DNA of 64,000 bases from Methyloglobulus sp. (GCA_013141505.1 JABFQX010000002.1:103865-167864); one strand, 5' to 3'; positions 1 to 10,561 are shown, counted from the stretch's first letter. Program-made: numbers and translations. The notes: generated by a model from the letters alone, not told the origin.

Positions 1-172
1 AGAAGTCGTTACCGCAGGCGGTATTTTGGGTAAGATTGCCGAGTTGGACGATAATTTTGCCAAGCTGGAAGTCGGCGACGGCATATTTATTCAGGTTCAG
101 CGTCAAAGTATAGAAACCATGATGCCAAAAGGAACTTACAAAGCTGTGGTCAACAAAAAAACCAAGGCATAA
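1..172 (+). CDS. yajC: Preprotein translocase subunit YajC, C-terminal part
   Basis: The window opens inside this gene; 56 C-terminal residues are visible, ending at TAA 170-172. The segment contains the VVTAGGILGKI stretch typical of YajC, followed by a basic lysine-rich tail. YajC is a small inner-membrane protein with one N-terminal membrane helix (outside the window) that associates with SecDF in the Sec holotranslocon. secD and secF follow directly, which is the usual yajC-secD-secF operon and supports the call. Confidence 0.9.
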   Translation, partial: EVVTAGGILGKIAELDDNFAKLEVGDGIFIQVQRQSIETMMPKGTYKAVVNKKTKA

Positions 173-182
173 TCTATCGCTA

Positions 183-208
183 TGCCGAGCGATTAGAAAA
201 TCGCGGCA
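183..208 (+). terminator. Hairpin between yajC and secD
   Basis: TGCCGAGCGATT (183-194) can pair with AATCGCGGCA (199-208) around a four-base loop, with one bulged A. Only a short T run (TTT) follows, so this looks more like a processing site or weak attenuator within the yajC-secDF operon than a strong terminator. Confidence 0.35.
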
Positions 209-231
209 TCGTTTAATTCATGGAATAACAC

Positions 232-2073
232 ATGCAAAACCATTATCCTTTCTGGAAAAACTTGCTGATATTGAGCGTTTTCCTAATCAGCTTTATTTAT
301 TCGCTCCCGAATTTGTTTGGTGAAGATCCGTCTGTTCAGGTTTCATCCAGCAATGCCCTTACTACAGAGCAAGCCAACAAAATCGAATCGACCATAAAGT
401 CCAGTGGCGTAAATTCAAAAGCATTCCAATTTAAAGATGGTCGAATATTGGCGCGTTTTGCCAATACCGACGACCAGTTAAAAGTTGCTGACTTGCTTCG
501 CGAGCAAATGGGCAGTGATGCCACCGTTGCTTTAAATCTTGCGCCAACAACGCCAAGCTGGTTACAGGCAATAGGTGCTGATGCCATGTATTTGGGGTTA
601 GATTTACGCGGCGGGGTGCATTTTTTGCTCGAAGTTGATATGGATGCCGCAGTCAAGCAAGCCGAAGAACGTTATACCGAAGATCTGCGTTTAGCTCTGC
701 GGGATGCAAAAATTCGTTATCTTTCGGTGGCAAAAGACAGCGGTTTTATTAAGCTCAAATTGAAATCTGCCGAAGACAAGGCGGCTGTGTTTGCGCTTTT
801 GGGTAAAGACTTTAGAGGCTTGAAAGTTACTGAACCCAATGAGCCAGATCAACTTTGGGCGCAAATGTCCGAGATTGATATCCGCGAGGTAAAGAAATTT
901 GCCGTCGCCCAGAATATGACGACCTTGCGGAACCGTGTCAACGAATTGGGCGTTGCCGAACCGGTTATCCAACAGCAAGGCGACAACCGGATTGTCGTGC
1001 AATTGCCCGGTGTGCAAGATACTACCCGCGCCAAAGAAATTTTGGGTACAACCGCTACCTTAGAGTATCGCTTGGTCGATGTCGAACACGATGTGCAAAA
1101 AGCCGTTGAAGGTCATGTGCCGGTAGGCAGTAAATTGTATTATGACAAGAACAAAAGCCCGGTATTACTGGACAAGCGCGTCATCGTCACAGGTGATCAG
1201 ATTGTTGATGCATCATCCGGTATGGATCAAGATGGTCGTCCCGCCGTCTTCATTTCTTTGAATGGTGTTGGTGCGGCGAAAATGGGCAAATTGACCCAAA
1301 GCAATATCGGCAAGCCGATGGCTGTTGTATTTATTGAAAACAAGGTCGAGACCAAAACCGTGGCGGGACAAAAAATCCGTCACAAAGAAGTTGTTGAAAA
1401 AGTTATCAGTGTTGCGACTATTCAGGGCGCTTTCAGCAAACGCTTCCAGACGACAGGGCTGGATAGCCCACAAGAAGCACGAAACCTTTCGCTTCTGCTC
1501 CGTGCAGGTGCGCTAGCGGCACCGGTTGATATTGTTGAAGAACGTACAGTAGGGCCGAGTTTGGGTCAGGACAACATTAATAAAGGTGTTTTGTCGTTTG
1601 TGGTCGGCTTTGTGCTGGTCGTATTGCTGATGGCGGGTTATTACAAGGTATTCGGCATGATTGCTGATGTCGCATTGGCCTTTAACGTCGTTATCGTCAT
1701 CGCCATTTTGTCGATGTTACAAGCGACGCTGACCTTGCCGGGGATCGCCGGTATTATTTTGACCGTGGGCATGTCGGTTGATGCTAACGTACTGATTTTT
1801 GAACGGATTCGCGAAGAAATAAAAAATGGCAATACGCCACAGTCCGCGATTTATATGGGCTATGACCGGGCTTTTGGAACTATTCTTGATTCGCATGTCA
1901 CCAACCTAGTAGTAGCGGTGGTGTTATTTGCTTTCGGCACAGGTTCTGTGAAAGGTTTTGCCGTGACACTGATTATTGGTATTTTGTCTTCCATGTTTAC
2001 CGCAATTGCGGGAACACGGATGATCATAAACTGGGTATACGGTAACCGTAGGGTCGATAAGCTATCAATCTAG
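232..2073 (+). CDS. secD: Protein translocase subunit SecD
   Basis: SecD forms, with SecF, the proton-driven accessory complex that pulls secreted proteins through SecYEG on the periplasmic side. At 613 aa it matches the family length of about 615. An N-terminal membrane helix (residues about 10-28) is followed by a large periplasmic domain with the LGLDLRGGVHF motif near residue 122. The C-terminal half holds the membrane bundle with the GMSVDANVLIFERIREE signature around residues 512-528, carrying the conserved aspartate of the proton path. The ATG at 232 lies 59 bases after yajC. secF follows after 51 bases. Confidence 0.97.
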   Translation: MQNHYPFWKNLLILSVFLISFIYSLPNLFGEDPSVQVSSSNALTTEQANKIESTIKSSGVNSKAFQFKDGRILARFANTDDQLKVADLLREQMGSDATVALNLAPTTPSWLQAIGADAMYLGLDLRGGVHFLLEVDMDAAVKQAEERYTEDLRLALRDAKIRYLSVAKDSGFIKLKLKSAEDKAAVFALLGKDFRGLKVTEPNEPDQLWAQMSEIDIREVKKFAVAQNMTTLRNRVNELGVAEPVIQQQGDNRIVVQLPGVQDTTRAKEILGTTATLEYRLVDVEHDVQKAVEGHVPVGSKLYYDKNKSPVLLDKRVIVTGDQIVDASSGMDQDGRPAVFISLNGVGAAKMGKLTQSNIGKPMAVVFIENKVETKTVAGQKIRHKEVVEKVISVATIQGAFSKRFQTTGLDSPQEARNLSLLLRAGALAAPVDIVEERTVGPSLGQDNINKGVLSFVVGFVLVVLLMAGYYKVFGMIADVALAFNVVIVIAILSMLQATLTLPGIAGIILTVGMSVDANVLIFERIREEIKNGNTPQSAIYMGYDRAFGTILDSHVTNLVVAVVLFAFGTGSVKGFAVTLIIGILSSMFTAIAGTRMIINWVYGNRRVDKLSI

Positions 2074-2124
2074 TTTTGATCGATAACTATACGTTTTAGT
2101 CCGAAATAAACATATAAAGAACTT

Positions 2125-3051
2125 ATGAAGAGCACAACTATTAATTTTATCGGCAACCGAAAAATTGCCATGACCTTTTCAACCATACTGATGATAATAG
2201 CCATTGTATCGCTCGCCACGCGAGGCTTGCGTATGGGTATTGATTTCACCGGAGGTACGTTGATTGAAGTCGGTTATCAACAAGCCGCCGATTTGACAAC
2301 ACTGCGTAAGACTTTAGACGAGTCCGGTTTTGCGAATGCGACCGTGCAGAATTTTGGCAGCACCAAAGATGTCTTGATACGCTTGAAACTTCAAGAAGGC
2401 ATAAGTAGTGCGGATTTAAGCACCAAAGTCCTGGAGGCCATCAACAAAAATGCCGCAACGCCAGCCAGTCTGCGCCGTGTCGAATTTGTCGGGCCACAGG
2501 TTGGTGACGATCTTGCCACCGACGGTTTTTTGGCTTTGCTGTACTCAACATTAGCCATCTTGGTTTATATTTCCTTACGGTTTGAATGGAAGTTTTCAGT
2601 CGGTGCGATTATCGCAACATTTCACGATGTCATCGTGACGCTTGGCGTATTTTCGGTATTCGCCCTGGAGTTCGATCTGACGGTGTTGGCCGCTATTCTT
2701 GCCCTGATCGGTTATTCGTTAAACGATACCATCGTGGTTTATGACCGTATTCGGGAAAACTTCATGAAGATGCGTAAAATCTCAACTGAAGACATGATGA
2801 ACATTGCGGTCAATGACACTTTAAGCCGAACCATCATGATTTCGATGACTGTGTTTTTGGTGCTGGTTTCCCTATTTTTCTTAGGGGGGGAGGTTATCCA
2901 TAATTTCTCTATTGCCTTATTGTTCGGCGTAGTTTTCGGTACATATTCGTCAATCTTTATCGCCAGTCCTGCGGCCTTGATGCTGGGTGTCAGTCCCGAA
3001 GATTTAATTGCCCCCGAGAAAGAAGGCGCACATCTCGATGGGATGCCTTAA
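2125..3051 (+). CDS. secF: Protein translocase subunit SecF
   Basis: SecF is the partner of SecD in the inner-membrane SecDF-YajC complex. The 308-aa length is normal. Residues 14-35 form the first membrane helix, GIDFTGGTLIEV (about 38-49) is the conserved start of the periplasmic domain, and NDTIVVYDRIRENF near residue 199 is the family signature in the membrane bundle. It is transcribed with secD and yajC. The next gene, ndk, begins after 78 bases that hold a possible promoter. Confidence 0.97.
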   Translation: MKSTTINFIGNRKIAMTFSTILMIIAIVSLATRGLRMGIDFTGGTLIEVGYQQAADLTTLRKTLDESGFANATVQNFGSTKDVLIRLKLQEGISSADLSTKVLEAINKNAATPASLRRVEFVGPQVGDDLATDGFLALLYSTLAILVYISLRFEWKFSVGAIIATFHDVIVTLGVFSVFALEFDLTVLAAILALIGYSLNDTIVVYDRIRENFMKMRKISTEDMMNIAVNDTLSRTIMISMTVFLVLVSLFFLGGEVIHNFSIALLFGVVFGTYSSIFIASPAALMLGVSPEDLIAPEKEGAHLDGMP

Positions 3052-3081
3052 TCGTAAGCCCTACGATATTGTCGTATCGGT

Positions 3082-3087
3082 TATAAT
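3082..3087 (+). promoter_or_regulatory. Possible -10 element for ndk
   Basis: A perfect TATAAT lies 43 bases before the ndk ATG in the gap after secF. No good -35 hexamer is found at 16-18 bases upstream, so this is a tentative promoter. Confidence 0.35.
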
Positions 3088-3129
3088 AAAACATTAATTT
3101 TTTTATCTTTTTTGGAGTTTTAAAAACAC

Positions 3130-3561
3130 ATGGCGATAGAACGCACATTCTCAATCATCAAACCAGACGCAGTAGCAAAAAATGTCATTGGTGAAATTTA
3201 CAGCCGCTTTGAAAAAAATGACTTAAAAATCGTTGCAGCAAAAATGTTGCACCTAACCCAGGCACAAGCCGAAGGGTTTTATGCAGAACACAAAGAACGC
3301 GGATTTTTTAAAGATTTAGTGGCGTTCATGATTTCAGGGCCAGTCATCATGCAGGTTTTGGAAGGCGAAAATGCCGTTCTAAAGCACCGTGAAATTATGG
3401 GTGCAACAAATCCTAAAGAAGCTGCGGCTGGCACTATTCGGGCTGACTTTGCCAATAGCATCGACGAAAATGCAGTGCATGGTTCTGATGCGCTGGCAAC
3501 AGCCCAAAGAGAAATTGCTTACTTTTTCTCAGACAATGAACTCTGCGCCCGCACCCGCTAA
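3130..3561 (+). CDS. ndk: Nucleoside diphosphate kinase
   Basis: Ndk balances cellular (d)NTP pools by moving the gamma phosphate of ATP to NDPs through a phosphohistidine. The sequence begins [17 protein letters not shown], typical of the family. It contains [19 protein letters not shown] and the active-site motif NAVHGSD with the catalytic histidine at about residue 117. The length of 143 aa is standard. A GGAG ribosome-binding site sits 12 bases before the ATG. Its 3' end overlaps the rlmN start by 26 bases, implying translational coupling. Confidence 0.97.
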   Translation: MAIERTFSIIKPDAVAKNVIGEIYSRFEKNDLKIVAAKMLHLTQAQAEGFYAEHKERGFFKDLVAFMISGPVIMQVLEGENAVLKHREIMGATNPKEAAAGTIRADFANSIDENAVHGSDALATAQREIAYFFSDNELCARTR

Positions 3562-4648
3562 GCAAAACTCATTGAATTTGCTGGATTTTGACAGAGAAGG
3601 CTTGGCGGCCTTCTTTGTCGGACTGGGTGAAAAGGCTTTTCGTGCCACCCAATTAATGAAATGGGTTTATCAGGAAGATATCGTCGACTTCGACTTGATG
3701 ACTAATTTCAGTAAATCGTTGCGTTCATATTTAAAAGAAAATTGCCATATTACGACCCCTGAAATCGTCCTGGAAAAGATTGCCAGCGATGGTACGCGTA
3801 AGTGGGTGGTTCAGACTGGCTGTGGTAATAAGATCGAAACGGTATTTATCCCAGAAGAAAGTCGGGGTACTTTGTGCGTGTCATCACAAGTGGGTTGTGC
3901 ACTGGCCTGTACGTTTTGCTCGACCGCCCAACAAGGCTTTAACCGTAACCTGACGACGGCTGAAATTATCGGACAAGTCAAGGTTGCCCAAGATCGCTTG
4001 GGGCAAACGAGAAAAATCACCAATGTCGTCATGATGGGCATGGGCGAGCCGTTGTTGAATTTTGATAATGTCGTTGCAGCTATGAATCTGATGATGGATG
4101 ATTTCGCTTACGGGCTTTCCAAACGGCGGGTAACTATCAGCACATCCGGTGTGGTACCGGCGATGTATCGCTTGACCGAGGTCTGCGATGTCAGCCTGGC
4201 TGTATCCTTACATGCGGTGACCGATGAGTTGCGGGATGAGCTGGTTCCAATTAACAAAAAATACCCATTGAAAGAATTGCTTGAGGCTTGTCGGGACAAT
4301 GCCAAATTGGCTCCCCGACGCACTATTACCTTTGAATATGTCATGTTAAATGGTGTTAATGATTCAACCGAAGATGCACACGGTCTGATTGAGTTACTCA
4401 AAACTGTGCCATCAAAACTGAATTTGATCCCCTTTAATCCGTTTCCTAATTCTATTTATACCTGTTCCAGCAATAACGCCATTCATCGGTTTAAAACCTT
4501 ATTGAACGATGCCGGAATTGTGACGACGGTAAGAAAAACCCGTGGCGAAGATATTGATGCGGCCTGTGGGCAATTGGTCGGTCAAGTGGCAGATAAAAGC
4601 CGCAGGCACTTAAAACTTAAGACGATGAGTGTTAATCATGCCGCTTAA
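3536..4648 (+). CDS. rlmN: Dual-specificity 23S rRNA (A2503) / tRNA (A37) C2-methyltransferase RlmN
   Basis: RlmN is a radical-SAM enzyme that methylates C2 of A2503 in 23S rRNA and A37 in some tRNAs. The radical-SAM cluster motif CALACTFC occupies residues 121-128, giving Cys121, Cys125 and Cys128. [13 protein letters not shown] and the C-terminal [15 protein letters not shown] are RlmN hallmarks, the latter holding the cysteine that handles the methylated intermediate. An in-frame extension reaches back to 3389 inside ndk, but the ATG at 3536 gives a normal 370-aa protein. ndk lies upstream and pilW downstream, the usual gammaproteobacterial order. Confidence 0.95.
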   Translation: MNSAPAPAKQNSLNLLDFDREGLAAFFVGLGEKAFRATQLMKWVYQEDIVDFDLMTNFSKSLRSYLKENCHITTPEIVLEKIASDGTRKWVVQTGCGNKIETVFIPEESRGTLCVSSQVGCALACTFCSTAQQGFNRNLTTAEIIGQVKVAQDRLGQTRKITNVVMMGMGEPLLNFDNVVAAMNLMMDDFAYGLSKRRVTISTSGVVPAMYRLTEVCDVSLAVSLHAVTDELRDELVPINKKYPLKELLEACRDNAKLAPRRTITFEYVMLNGVNDSTEDAHGLIELLKTVPSKLNLIPFNPFPNSIYTCSSNNAIHRFKTLLNDAGIVTTVRKTRGEDIDAACGQLVGQVADKSRRHLKLKTMSVNHAA

Positions 4649-5393
4649 ATCGCTTAATAAAATAACCCGAGTAACCGTTGGTTTGCTGTCAATGACCTTG
4701 GTAGCCTGTTCCTGGTTTTCAGCTGGTTCCGATGAAAAGCCAACTGATGTCTATATGCAGTTGGGTGTTCGCTATATGGAGTTGAATAAACTCGAATTAG
4801 CCAAAGAAAACTTGCAGAAAGCCGTGGACAAAGATAGCGATAATTACCGGGCGCACAGTGCTTTGGGCTACTTGTATGAAAAAATCAATAAGCTGGATAA
4901 TGCCAAACAGCATTATGAAGCGGCGTTGAGTATTGCCCCTGATGACGCGGGCGTACAAAACAATTTTGGCCGCTTCCTGTGTGAGCGTAGACAATTTGAC
5001 AAAGGCTTGGCATTGCTGATTCAAGCTGGTGACAATATGTTGAATGATAAACAGTGGTTAGCCTTGACCAATGCCGGACGTTGCCAGCTTGGTATGGGGC
5101 AGCGTGATAAGGCGATCACCTATTTAAGGCAGGCTTTGGCGTTGAATGATCGCTACGCGCCGGCTTTGTTTGAAATGCAAAGAATCAGTTATGAAATTGG
5201 TGAGTATCGGGCATCAGAAGATTACTTGCAGCGTTATCTGGGTGAAGCCAACCACACACCGGAAACTTTGTGGATAGGCATACAAACCGAACAAGCATTA
5301 GGGAATTCGTCGCTTGCCAATGAATACCGCAACCTGTTATTGGATAAATTTCCAGATTCCAATGAAGCCAAACAAGTGTCCGGCATTCGTTAG
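4638..5393 (+). CDS. pilW: Type IV pilus biogenesis/stability lipoprotein PilW (PilF)
   Basis: This TPR lipoprotein helps assemble or localise the PilQ secretin for type IV pili. A signal peptide ends in the lipobox LVAC with the lipid-bearing cysteine at residue 24. Several tetratricopeptide repeats follow, for example [20 protein letters not shown] and [20 protein letters not shown]. The start at ATG 4638 is preferred over a GTG at 4629. It overlaps the rlmN stop by 11 bases. The position between rlmN and hisS matches pilW/pilF in other gammaproteobacteria. No RodZ-like gene lies between pilW and hisS, and ispG is also absent here. Confidence 0.88.
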   Translation: MPLKSLNKITRVTVGLLSMTLVACSWFSAGSDEKPTDVYMQLGVRYMELNKLELAKENLQKAVDKDSDNYRAHSALGYLYEKINKLDNAKQHYEAALSIAPDDAGVQNNFGRFLCERRQFDKGLALLIQAGDNMLNDKQWLALTNAGRCQLGMGQRDKAITYLRQALALNDRYAPALFEMQRISYEIGEYRASEDYLQRYLGEANHTPETLWIGIQTEQALGNSSLANEYRNLLLDKFPDSNEAKQVSGIR

Positions 5394-5408
5394 TTCAACC
5401 AATAAACC

Positions 5409-6692
5409 ATGTCAGTGAATATACAAGCCATTCGAGGAATGCATGATGTCCTCCCGGAGCAAACCCCACTTTGGCAATATGCGGAAAATTGCATCAGGGA
5501 AGTGCTCGCCAGTTACGGTTACAGCGAAATCCGTTTGCCTGTCGTCGAGAAAACCGAGTTGTTTAAACGTTCTATCGGCGAAGTCACCGACATCGTCGAA
5601 AAAGAAATGTACACGTTCGATGACCGCAACGGCGATTCATTAACCCTCAGGCCAGAAGGTACGGCAGGTTGTTTACGTGCATGTCTGGAGCATGGTTTGC
5701 TGCATCATCAAACCCACCGGTTATGGTATTACGGCCCCATGTACCGACATGAAAGGCCCCAGAAAGGGCGTTATCGGCAATTCATTCAGCTTGGTGTCGA
5801 AACTTATGGTATGTCTGGCTCCGCTATTGATGCAGAATTGATTTTACTGATGCATCGATTATGGAAGAAACTGGGCATTCGCGGCAAAGTCAGGTTGCAG
5901 CTGAATTCCTTGGGAACCATTGCTGAACGCATTGCTTATCGTGAAGTCCTGGTAGCCTACTTTGAGCAACATAAACATTGTTTGGATGAAGACAGTTTGC
6001 GCCGGCTGAATACCAATCCTTTACGTATCTTGGATAGCAAAAATCCCCAGATGCATGAAGTGATTGCCAACGCGCCGGAGTTGATGGCCTATTTGGGCGA
6101 TGAAAGCATCGCTCACTTTAAAGCGATTACGACAAGCCTTGAAGGCTTGGGCGTGGCGTATGAAATTAATCCCAGATTAGTGCGTGGCCTTGATTATTAC
6201 AGTAAAACCGTATTTGAATGGGTCACTGATGAGCTAGGTTCGCAAGGTACTGTTTGTGCGGGTGGGCGCTACGATGGGCTTATAGAGCAACTAGGTGGCA
6301 AGCCTAACCATGCCGTCGGTTTCGCAATGGGCATGGAGCGGTTGTTGGCTTTGCTGGAAACCCGCGAAGATATTGCTGTCGCCAAGCCGGTGGATGTTTA
6401 TCTGATTCGGGTCGGGAACAAAGCGGAGCAGGAAGGCTTACGTTTTGCCGAAATGCTCAGAGATGAGCTTCCCTCACTGAAACTACAAATAAGTATCGAC
6501 GGCGGTAACTTCAAAAGCCAGTTCAAAAAGGCTGACAAGACCGGAGCAGAATTTGCCATAATTATCGGTGATGATGAAGTTGACCGTGGTGAAGTAGGTA
6601 TTAAGTTTCTCAGGGATGACCGGCCTCAACAAACCCTTTCACACACTCAGGCAGTCAGTTTTTTGCAGCAACAACTCCAAATAACGAATTAA
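5409..6692 (+). CDS. hisS: Histidyl-tRNA synthetase
   Basis: HisRS charges tRNA-His. The 427-aa protein starts with [16 protein letters not shown]. It contains class II motif 2 ([20 protein letters not shown]), the histidine-binding [15 protein letters not shown] segment and motif 3 in [13 protein letters not shown], followed by the C-terminal anticodon-binding domain. The ATG at 5409 is 15 bases after pilW and the next gene begins 29 bases downstream, consistent with one operon. Confidence 0.97.
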   Translation: MSVNIQAIRGMHDVLPEQTPLWQYAENCIREVLASYGYSEIRLPVVEKTELFKRSIGEVTDIVEKEMYTFDDRNGDSLTLRPEGTAGCLRACLEHGLLHHQTHRLWYYGPMYRHERPQKGRYRQFIQLGVETYGMSGSAIDAELILLMHRLWKKLGIRGKVRLQLNSLGTIAERIAYREVLVAYFEQHKHCLDEDSLRRLNTNPLRILDSKNPQMHEVIANAPELMAYLGDESIAHFKAITTSLEGLGVAYEINPRLVRGLDYYSKTVFEWVTDELGSQGTVCAGGRYDGLIEQLGGKPNHAVGFAMGMERLLALLETREDIAVAKPVDVYLIRVGNKAEQEGLRFAEMLRDELPSLKLQISIDGGNFKSQFKKADKTGAEFAIIIGDDEVDRGEVGIKFLRDDRPQQTLSHTQAVSFLQQQLQITN

Positions 6693-6721
6693 CCCAATCC
6701 AAAATAACATAGAGAACGACA

Positions 6722-7369
6722 GTGGAAATTTACGATACAGAAGAAGAACAACTCGAAGCCGTAAAAAGATGGTGGAAGGAAAATGGCACCTCGACGATTG
6801 TTGGTTTAGCCATTGGCATCGCCGTTATCGTGGGCTGGAATTATTTTCAAGATCACAAGAAAGAGCAAGCCAATCAGGCTTCAGCTATTTATGATCAATT
6901 AATCAAAGCATCTGAGACAAATCAAAAAGATTCGGTTGATAAACTAGCCAAGCGTTTGGAAGAACAATTTTCGGGTACGAATTATGCCGCTTATGCCGGC
7001 TTGTTTCAGGCGAAATTTAAAGTCGACCAAGGTGATATTGCTGGAGCCAAGGACATCCTGAAAAAAATAGCGGCTGGTTCGGATAAAGAATTAAGCCATG
7101 TTGCCAAAATAAGATTGGTAAAACTTATGTTGGCGAGCGGTGAATATGAAGATGGCTTGAAGTTGATTAATGGCATCGACCAATCCGGTGCTGCAAAGTT
7201 TTCCGATAATTACGATGAACTGGTTGGCGATCTATATGTTGCACTGGATCGTTTGGACGAAGCTCGTACCTCTTATCAAAAAGCCCAAAAGAATGGCTAC
7301 CAGTCACCGTTGTTGCAACTTAAAATCGACGACCTGACTGCGCCAGAAACTGTTGCTGCAAAAAAATAA
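6722..7369 (+). CDS. yfgM: YfgM-like ancillary SecYEG translocon subunit (TPR, membrane-anchored)
   Basis: This 215-aa protein has a cytoplasmic N-terminus rich in acidic residues (EIYDTEEEQLEAVKRWWKEN), a single membrane helix at about residues 24-41 (STIVGLAIGIAVIVGWNYF) and a periplasmic TPR-like domain. That architecture and its place between hisS and bamB identify YfgM, which binds SecYEG and periplasmic chaperones. The start is a GTG at 6722. Its TAA overlaps the bamB ATG by one base. Confidence 0.88.
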   Translation: MEIYDTEEEQLEAVKRWWKENGTSTIVGLAIGIAVIVGWNYFQDHKKEQANQASAIYDQLIKASETNQKDSVDKLAKRLEEQFSGTNYAAYAGLFQAKFKVDQGDIAGAKDILKKIAAGSDKELSHVAKIRLVKLMLASGEYEDGLKLINGIDQSGAAKFSDNYDELVGDLYVALDRLDEARTSYQKAQKNGYQSPLLQLKIDDLTAPETVAAKK

Positions 7370-8586
7370 TGCGCTTACTTATCTCATTTTGCCTTGCCCT
7401 GATGCTCTCGGGTTGTGCCGCTTTCGATACCGTTGGCGATTCCCTGTCCGGCATCAAAGATTATTTCACCGGTGGCGCGGACAATTCCGAGCCACCCAGC
7501 GAACTGGTCGAGTACACACCGGAAATCAAGGCCGAAGTGCTTTGGGATGAAAGCGTAGGCGTGGGTGCCGATGGGCAAACTTTGAAGCTCGTTCCTGCTA
7601 TCGGCAATGGCAGAATCTTTGCGGCGGATCGGGATGGCTTGGTGCAGGCCAGGGATTTGACGACAGGCAACCTTGTCTGGGAAGTCGAAATCGAAAATGA
7701 AGCGGGTGATGAAGTCAACTTTTCCAGCGGCCCAGGGTTGGGTGCAAATACCGTCATCCTGGGCACAAACGATGCCGAGGTTATTGCCTTAAATAATGAA
7801 AACGGCGCGTTACTTTGGAAAGTGCCGGTTTCCAGCGAAGTGTTGGCCGTGCCTGTGGCCGCGCAAGGTATCATTATCATTCGTACAACCGATGGTTCTG
7901 TCATTGCTTTAAATGAAAAGACTGGGCAAAAAATCTGGAGCTATGAACACAATGTCCCTACCTTAACGGTGCGTGGTACGGGTGTGCCGTTAATCATAGA
8001 CATGGATAACACCAACACTATCATCGAAGGTTACGACAACGGCAAACTGATGGCGTTACGCCTGGATGATGGCAAGTATGTTTGGGAGTCCAGCGTCACC
8101 CTCCCCAAAGGACGTTCAGAAGTCGAGCGTTTGGTCGATATAGATGTTGATCCTATCGAAGCCAAAGGCGTTATTTATACCGCTAGCTATAACGGTGGTT
8201 CGGCCGCAGTTTCAATTCTGGATGGCGATGTCTTGTGGCGGAACGAAAACGTATCTTCACATACCGGCTTAAGTTTGGACTCCCAAAACCTCTATGTTTC
8301 CAATTCAGATGGACATGTCGTGCAATTGGATATACGTACAGGCTCGTCGCTGTGGGAGCAAAAAGATTTACATGGACGCAGATTGACCTCGCCTGTCACT
8401 TACGAATCGTATGTGGTTGTAGGCGATCTGGAAGGTTATGTACATTGGTTGAGCAGTAGTGATGGCCGTCAACTCGGCCGAGTCAAGGTGGCGGGTGATG
8501 CTATTGAAGTCAAGCCCTTGGTGGTTGGAGATACTGTATACATCTATGCTAAAGACGGCACACTCGCCGCTTTGAAAGCCCAATAG
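7369..8586 (+). CDS. bamB: Outer membrane protein assembly factor BamB
   Basis: BamB is the beta-propeller lipoprotein of the BAM complex that inserts beta-barrel proteins into the outer membrane. The signal peptide ends at LSGC with the lipidated cysteine at residue 16. The rest shows repeated PQQ-type blades, such as ALNNENGALLWKVPV, ALNEKTGQKIWSYEH and LDIRTGSSLWEQKD. The 405-aa length is slightly above the E. coli protein. It is translationally coupled to yfgM (TAATG) and followed after four bases by der, the canonical arrangement. Confidence 0.95.
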   Translation: MRLLISFCLALMLSGCAAFDTVGDSLSGIKDYFTGGADNSEPPSELVEYTPEIKAEVLWDESVGVGADGQTLKLVPAIGNGRIFAADRDGLVQARDLTTGNLVWEVEIENEAGDEVNFSSGPGLGANTVILGTNDAEVIALNNENGALLWKVPVSSEVLAVPVAAQGIIIIRTTDGSVIALNEKTGQKIWSYEHNVPTLTVRGTGVPLIIDMDNTNTIIEGYDNGKLMALRLDDGKYVWESSVTLPKGRSEVERLVDIDVDPIEAKGVIYTASYNGGSAAVSILDGDVLWRNENVSSHTGLSLDSQNLYVSNSDGHVVQLDIRTGSSLWEQKDLHGRRLTSPVTYESYVVVGDLEGYVHWLSSSDGRQLGRVKVAGDAIEVKPLVVGDTVYIYAKDGTLAALKAQ

Positions 8587-8590
8587 ATTT

Positions 8591-9985
8591 ATGTTGCCTG
8601 TCATAGCCCTGGTAGGGCGACCCAATGTCGGTAAATCGACTTTATTTAATTACCTGACCCGTAGCCGAGAAGCACTGGTTGCGGATTTTCCTGGCCTGAC
8701 CCGGGACAGGCAGTATGGCCGTTTGAAACACGGCGACCGACCCTGCCTGATCGTCGATACCGGCGGTATAGCCGATGATGCCGAGGGCATAGAAAGCCTT
8801 TCCAGAAAGCAGGTGCAAGTCGCACTGGAAGAAGCCGACATCATTTTTTTTATGGTTGATGCCCGAGAAGGCTTGAGCGTATCCGATAAAGTGATTGCCG
8901 AAACCTTGCGGAAACTGGCTAAACCGGTCGTGTTGGTGACCAATAAAATCGACGGCATTGATTCAACGGTCGCCATGTCAGATTTTTATTCCCTGGCTTT
9001 GGGTGAGCCTGTCGCTTGTTCAGCAACGCATGGACGCGGCATTCCCGAACTGCTGGAAAGGGCTTATGCTTTATTGCCACCAGTACAAGCGAGTGCGGAT
9101 GATAATCAAGGCGGGATTGGTATTGCCGTAGTCGGTAGGCCTAATGTAGGGAAATCCACCCTCGTTAACCGATTGTTGGGAGAAGAACGGGTCATCGTTT
9201 ACGACCAGCCCGGCACGACCCGCGACAGCATTTATATCCCCTTTGAAAGAAACGGCAAACAATTTACCCTGATTGACACGGCGGGTATGCGTCGCCGCGC
9301 AAGGGTTTCAGAAGCTATCGAAAAATTCAGTATTATTAAATCCTTACAAGCCATCGAAAAAGCCCATGTGGTCATTTTTTTAATTGATGCCAGCGAAGGC
9401 ATTACCGATCAGGACGCGCATTTATTGGGTTTGGTATTGGAAGCGGGACGGGCATTGATTGTCGGTTTGAACAAATGGGATGGCTTAAGCCCTGACCAAA
9501 AAAACACCATCCAACGGCATTTGGATATAAAACTGTCTTTCCTCGAATTCGCGGAAAAGCGTCCGATATCGGCATTGCATGGCAGTGGTGTTGGCAAACT
9601 GTTCGATGTTGTCCATACCCTGTATGATTCGGCGATGGTCAATATGTCCACACCGATGTTGACCCGAATCCTCAAAGAAGCCACCGACGCGCATCAGCCG
9701 CCTTTAGTGGGCAATCGACGTATCAAGTTAAAGTACGCACACCAGGGCGGACGCAATCCACCTGTAGTCATCATCCACGGCGTGCAAACTGATGCGCTGC
9801 CGATTTCTTATAAGCGCTACCTGACCAATTATTTCAGGACAAAACTGCATTTATCCGGTACGCCGATACGTTTGGAATTCAAGTCGCCCATCAACCCTTT
9901 TCATGGCCAAAAAAGCAAGCTAGGCGATAAGCTAGTCGAAAAACGTAAGCGCTTGGTTAGGCGCATTAAAAAAAATGAAAAATAA
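8591..9985 (+). CDS. der: Ribosome biogenesis GTPase Der (EngA)
   Basis: Der has two tandem GTPase domains and a KH-like C-terminal domain and is needed for 50S subunit maturation. Both P-loops are visible as GRPNVGKST, near residues 8-16 and 181-189, with DTGG/DTAG switch motifs and NKID/NKWD specificity motifs. The C-terminus (GTPIRLEFKSPINPF then a basic tail) is typical. The 464-aa length agrees with the family. It closes the ndk-to-der run of closely spaced genes. Confidence 0.97.
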   Translation: MLPVIALVGRPNVGKSTLFNYLTRSREALVADFPGLTRDRQYGRLKHGDRPCLIVDTGGIADDAEGIESLSRKQVQVALEEADIIFFMVDAREGLSVSDKVIAETLRKLAKPVVLVTNKIDGIDSTVAMSDFYSLALGEPVACSATHGRGIPELLERAYALLPPVQASADDNQGGIGIAVVGRPNVGKSTLVNRLLGEERVIVYDQPGTTRDSIYIPFERNGKQFTLIDTAGMRRRARVSEAIEKFSIIKSLQAIEKAHVVIFLIDASEGITDQDAHLLGLVLEAGRALIVGLNKWDGLSPDQKNTIQRHLDIKLSFLEFAEKRPISALHGSGVGKLFDVVHTLYDSAMVNMSTPMLTRILKEATDAHQPPLVGNRRIKLKYAHQGGRNPPVVIIHGVQTDALPISYKRYLTNYFRTKLHLSGTPIRLEFKSPINPFHGQKSKLGDKLVEKRKRLVRRIKKNEK

Positions 9986-10027
9986 TTCAATAACCTACCG
10001 ACATTAAACCACAAGAGGAATAAGATC

Positions 10028-10522
10028 ATGGCCACCATCAAATTTCAAGGCAGTCCGCTTCATACTTCTGGTGAATTACCTGCGGTTGGTAGCAAAGCGC
10101 CTGATTTCTTCTTGGTTAATGGCAAATTGGCGGATGTCAATTTGGCAAGTTATGCGGGAAATAAAAAAATATTGAATATCGTCCCCAGCCTGGATACACC
10201 AACTTGCGCGATGTCTACGCGTAAATTCAACGAAAAGGCCAGCAAGCTCGATAATACCGTCGTGTTGGTGATTTCCGCAGATTTACCGTTCGCGCAGTGC
10301 CGGTTTTGTGAAACCGAGGGTTTAAAAGATGTCATACCGTTATCGACTTTTCGTTCCAGTTTTGCCGATGATTACGGGGTCAAATTAACAGATACTTTCC
10401 TTGCTGGTTTAACTGCCCGCGCAGTCATCATCATCGACGAAAGCGACAATGTGGTTTACACCCAGTTGGTTGACGAGTTGGCTAATGAGCCGGATTACGA
10501 TAGTGCATTGGCGGTTTTGTAA
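10028..10522 (+). CDS. tpx: Thiol peroxidase Tpx
   Basis: Tpx is an atypical 2-Cys peroxiredoxin that reduces hydroperoxides using thioredoxin. The peroxidatic cysteine is in [14 protein letters not shown] (residue 60) and the resolving cysteine in CRFCE (residue 94), close to positions 61 and 95 of E. coli Tpx. The 164-aa length is normal. A strong AAGAGGAA ribosome-binding site precedes the ATG. A hairpin follows the stop. Confidence 0.96.
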   Translation: MATIKFQGSPLHTSGELPAVGSKAPDFFLVNGKLADVNLASYAGNKKILNIVPSLDTPTCAMSTRKFNEKASKLDNTVVLVISADLPFAQCRFCETEGLKDVIPLSTFRSSFADDYGVKLTDTFLAGLTARAVIIIDESDNVVYTQLVDELANEPDYDSALAVL

Positions 10523-10561
10523 GCGGATCTTTTAGGTTTGTTACGACAAACGGTTATCCGC
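10523..10561 (+). terminator. Hairpin immediately after tpx
   Basis: Directly after the tpx stop, GCGGAT (10523-10528) pairs with ATCCGC (10556-10561), and the inner GTTTGT (10536-10541) with ACAAAC (10546-10551). No T tract follows, so it may be an RNA-end stabilising hairpin or an inefficient terminator. Confidence 0.4.
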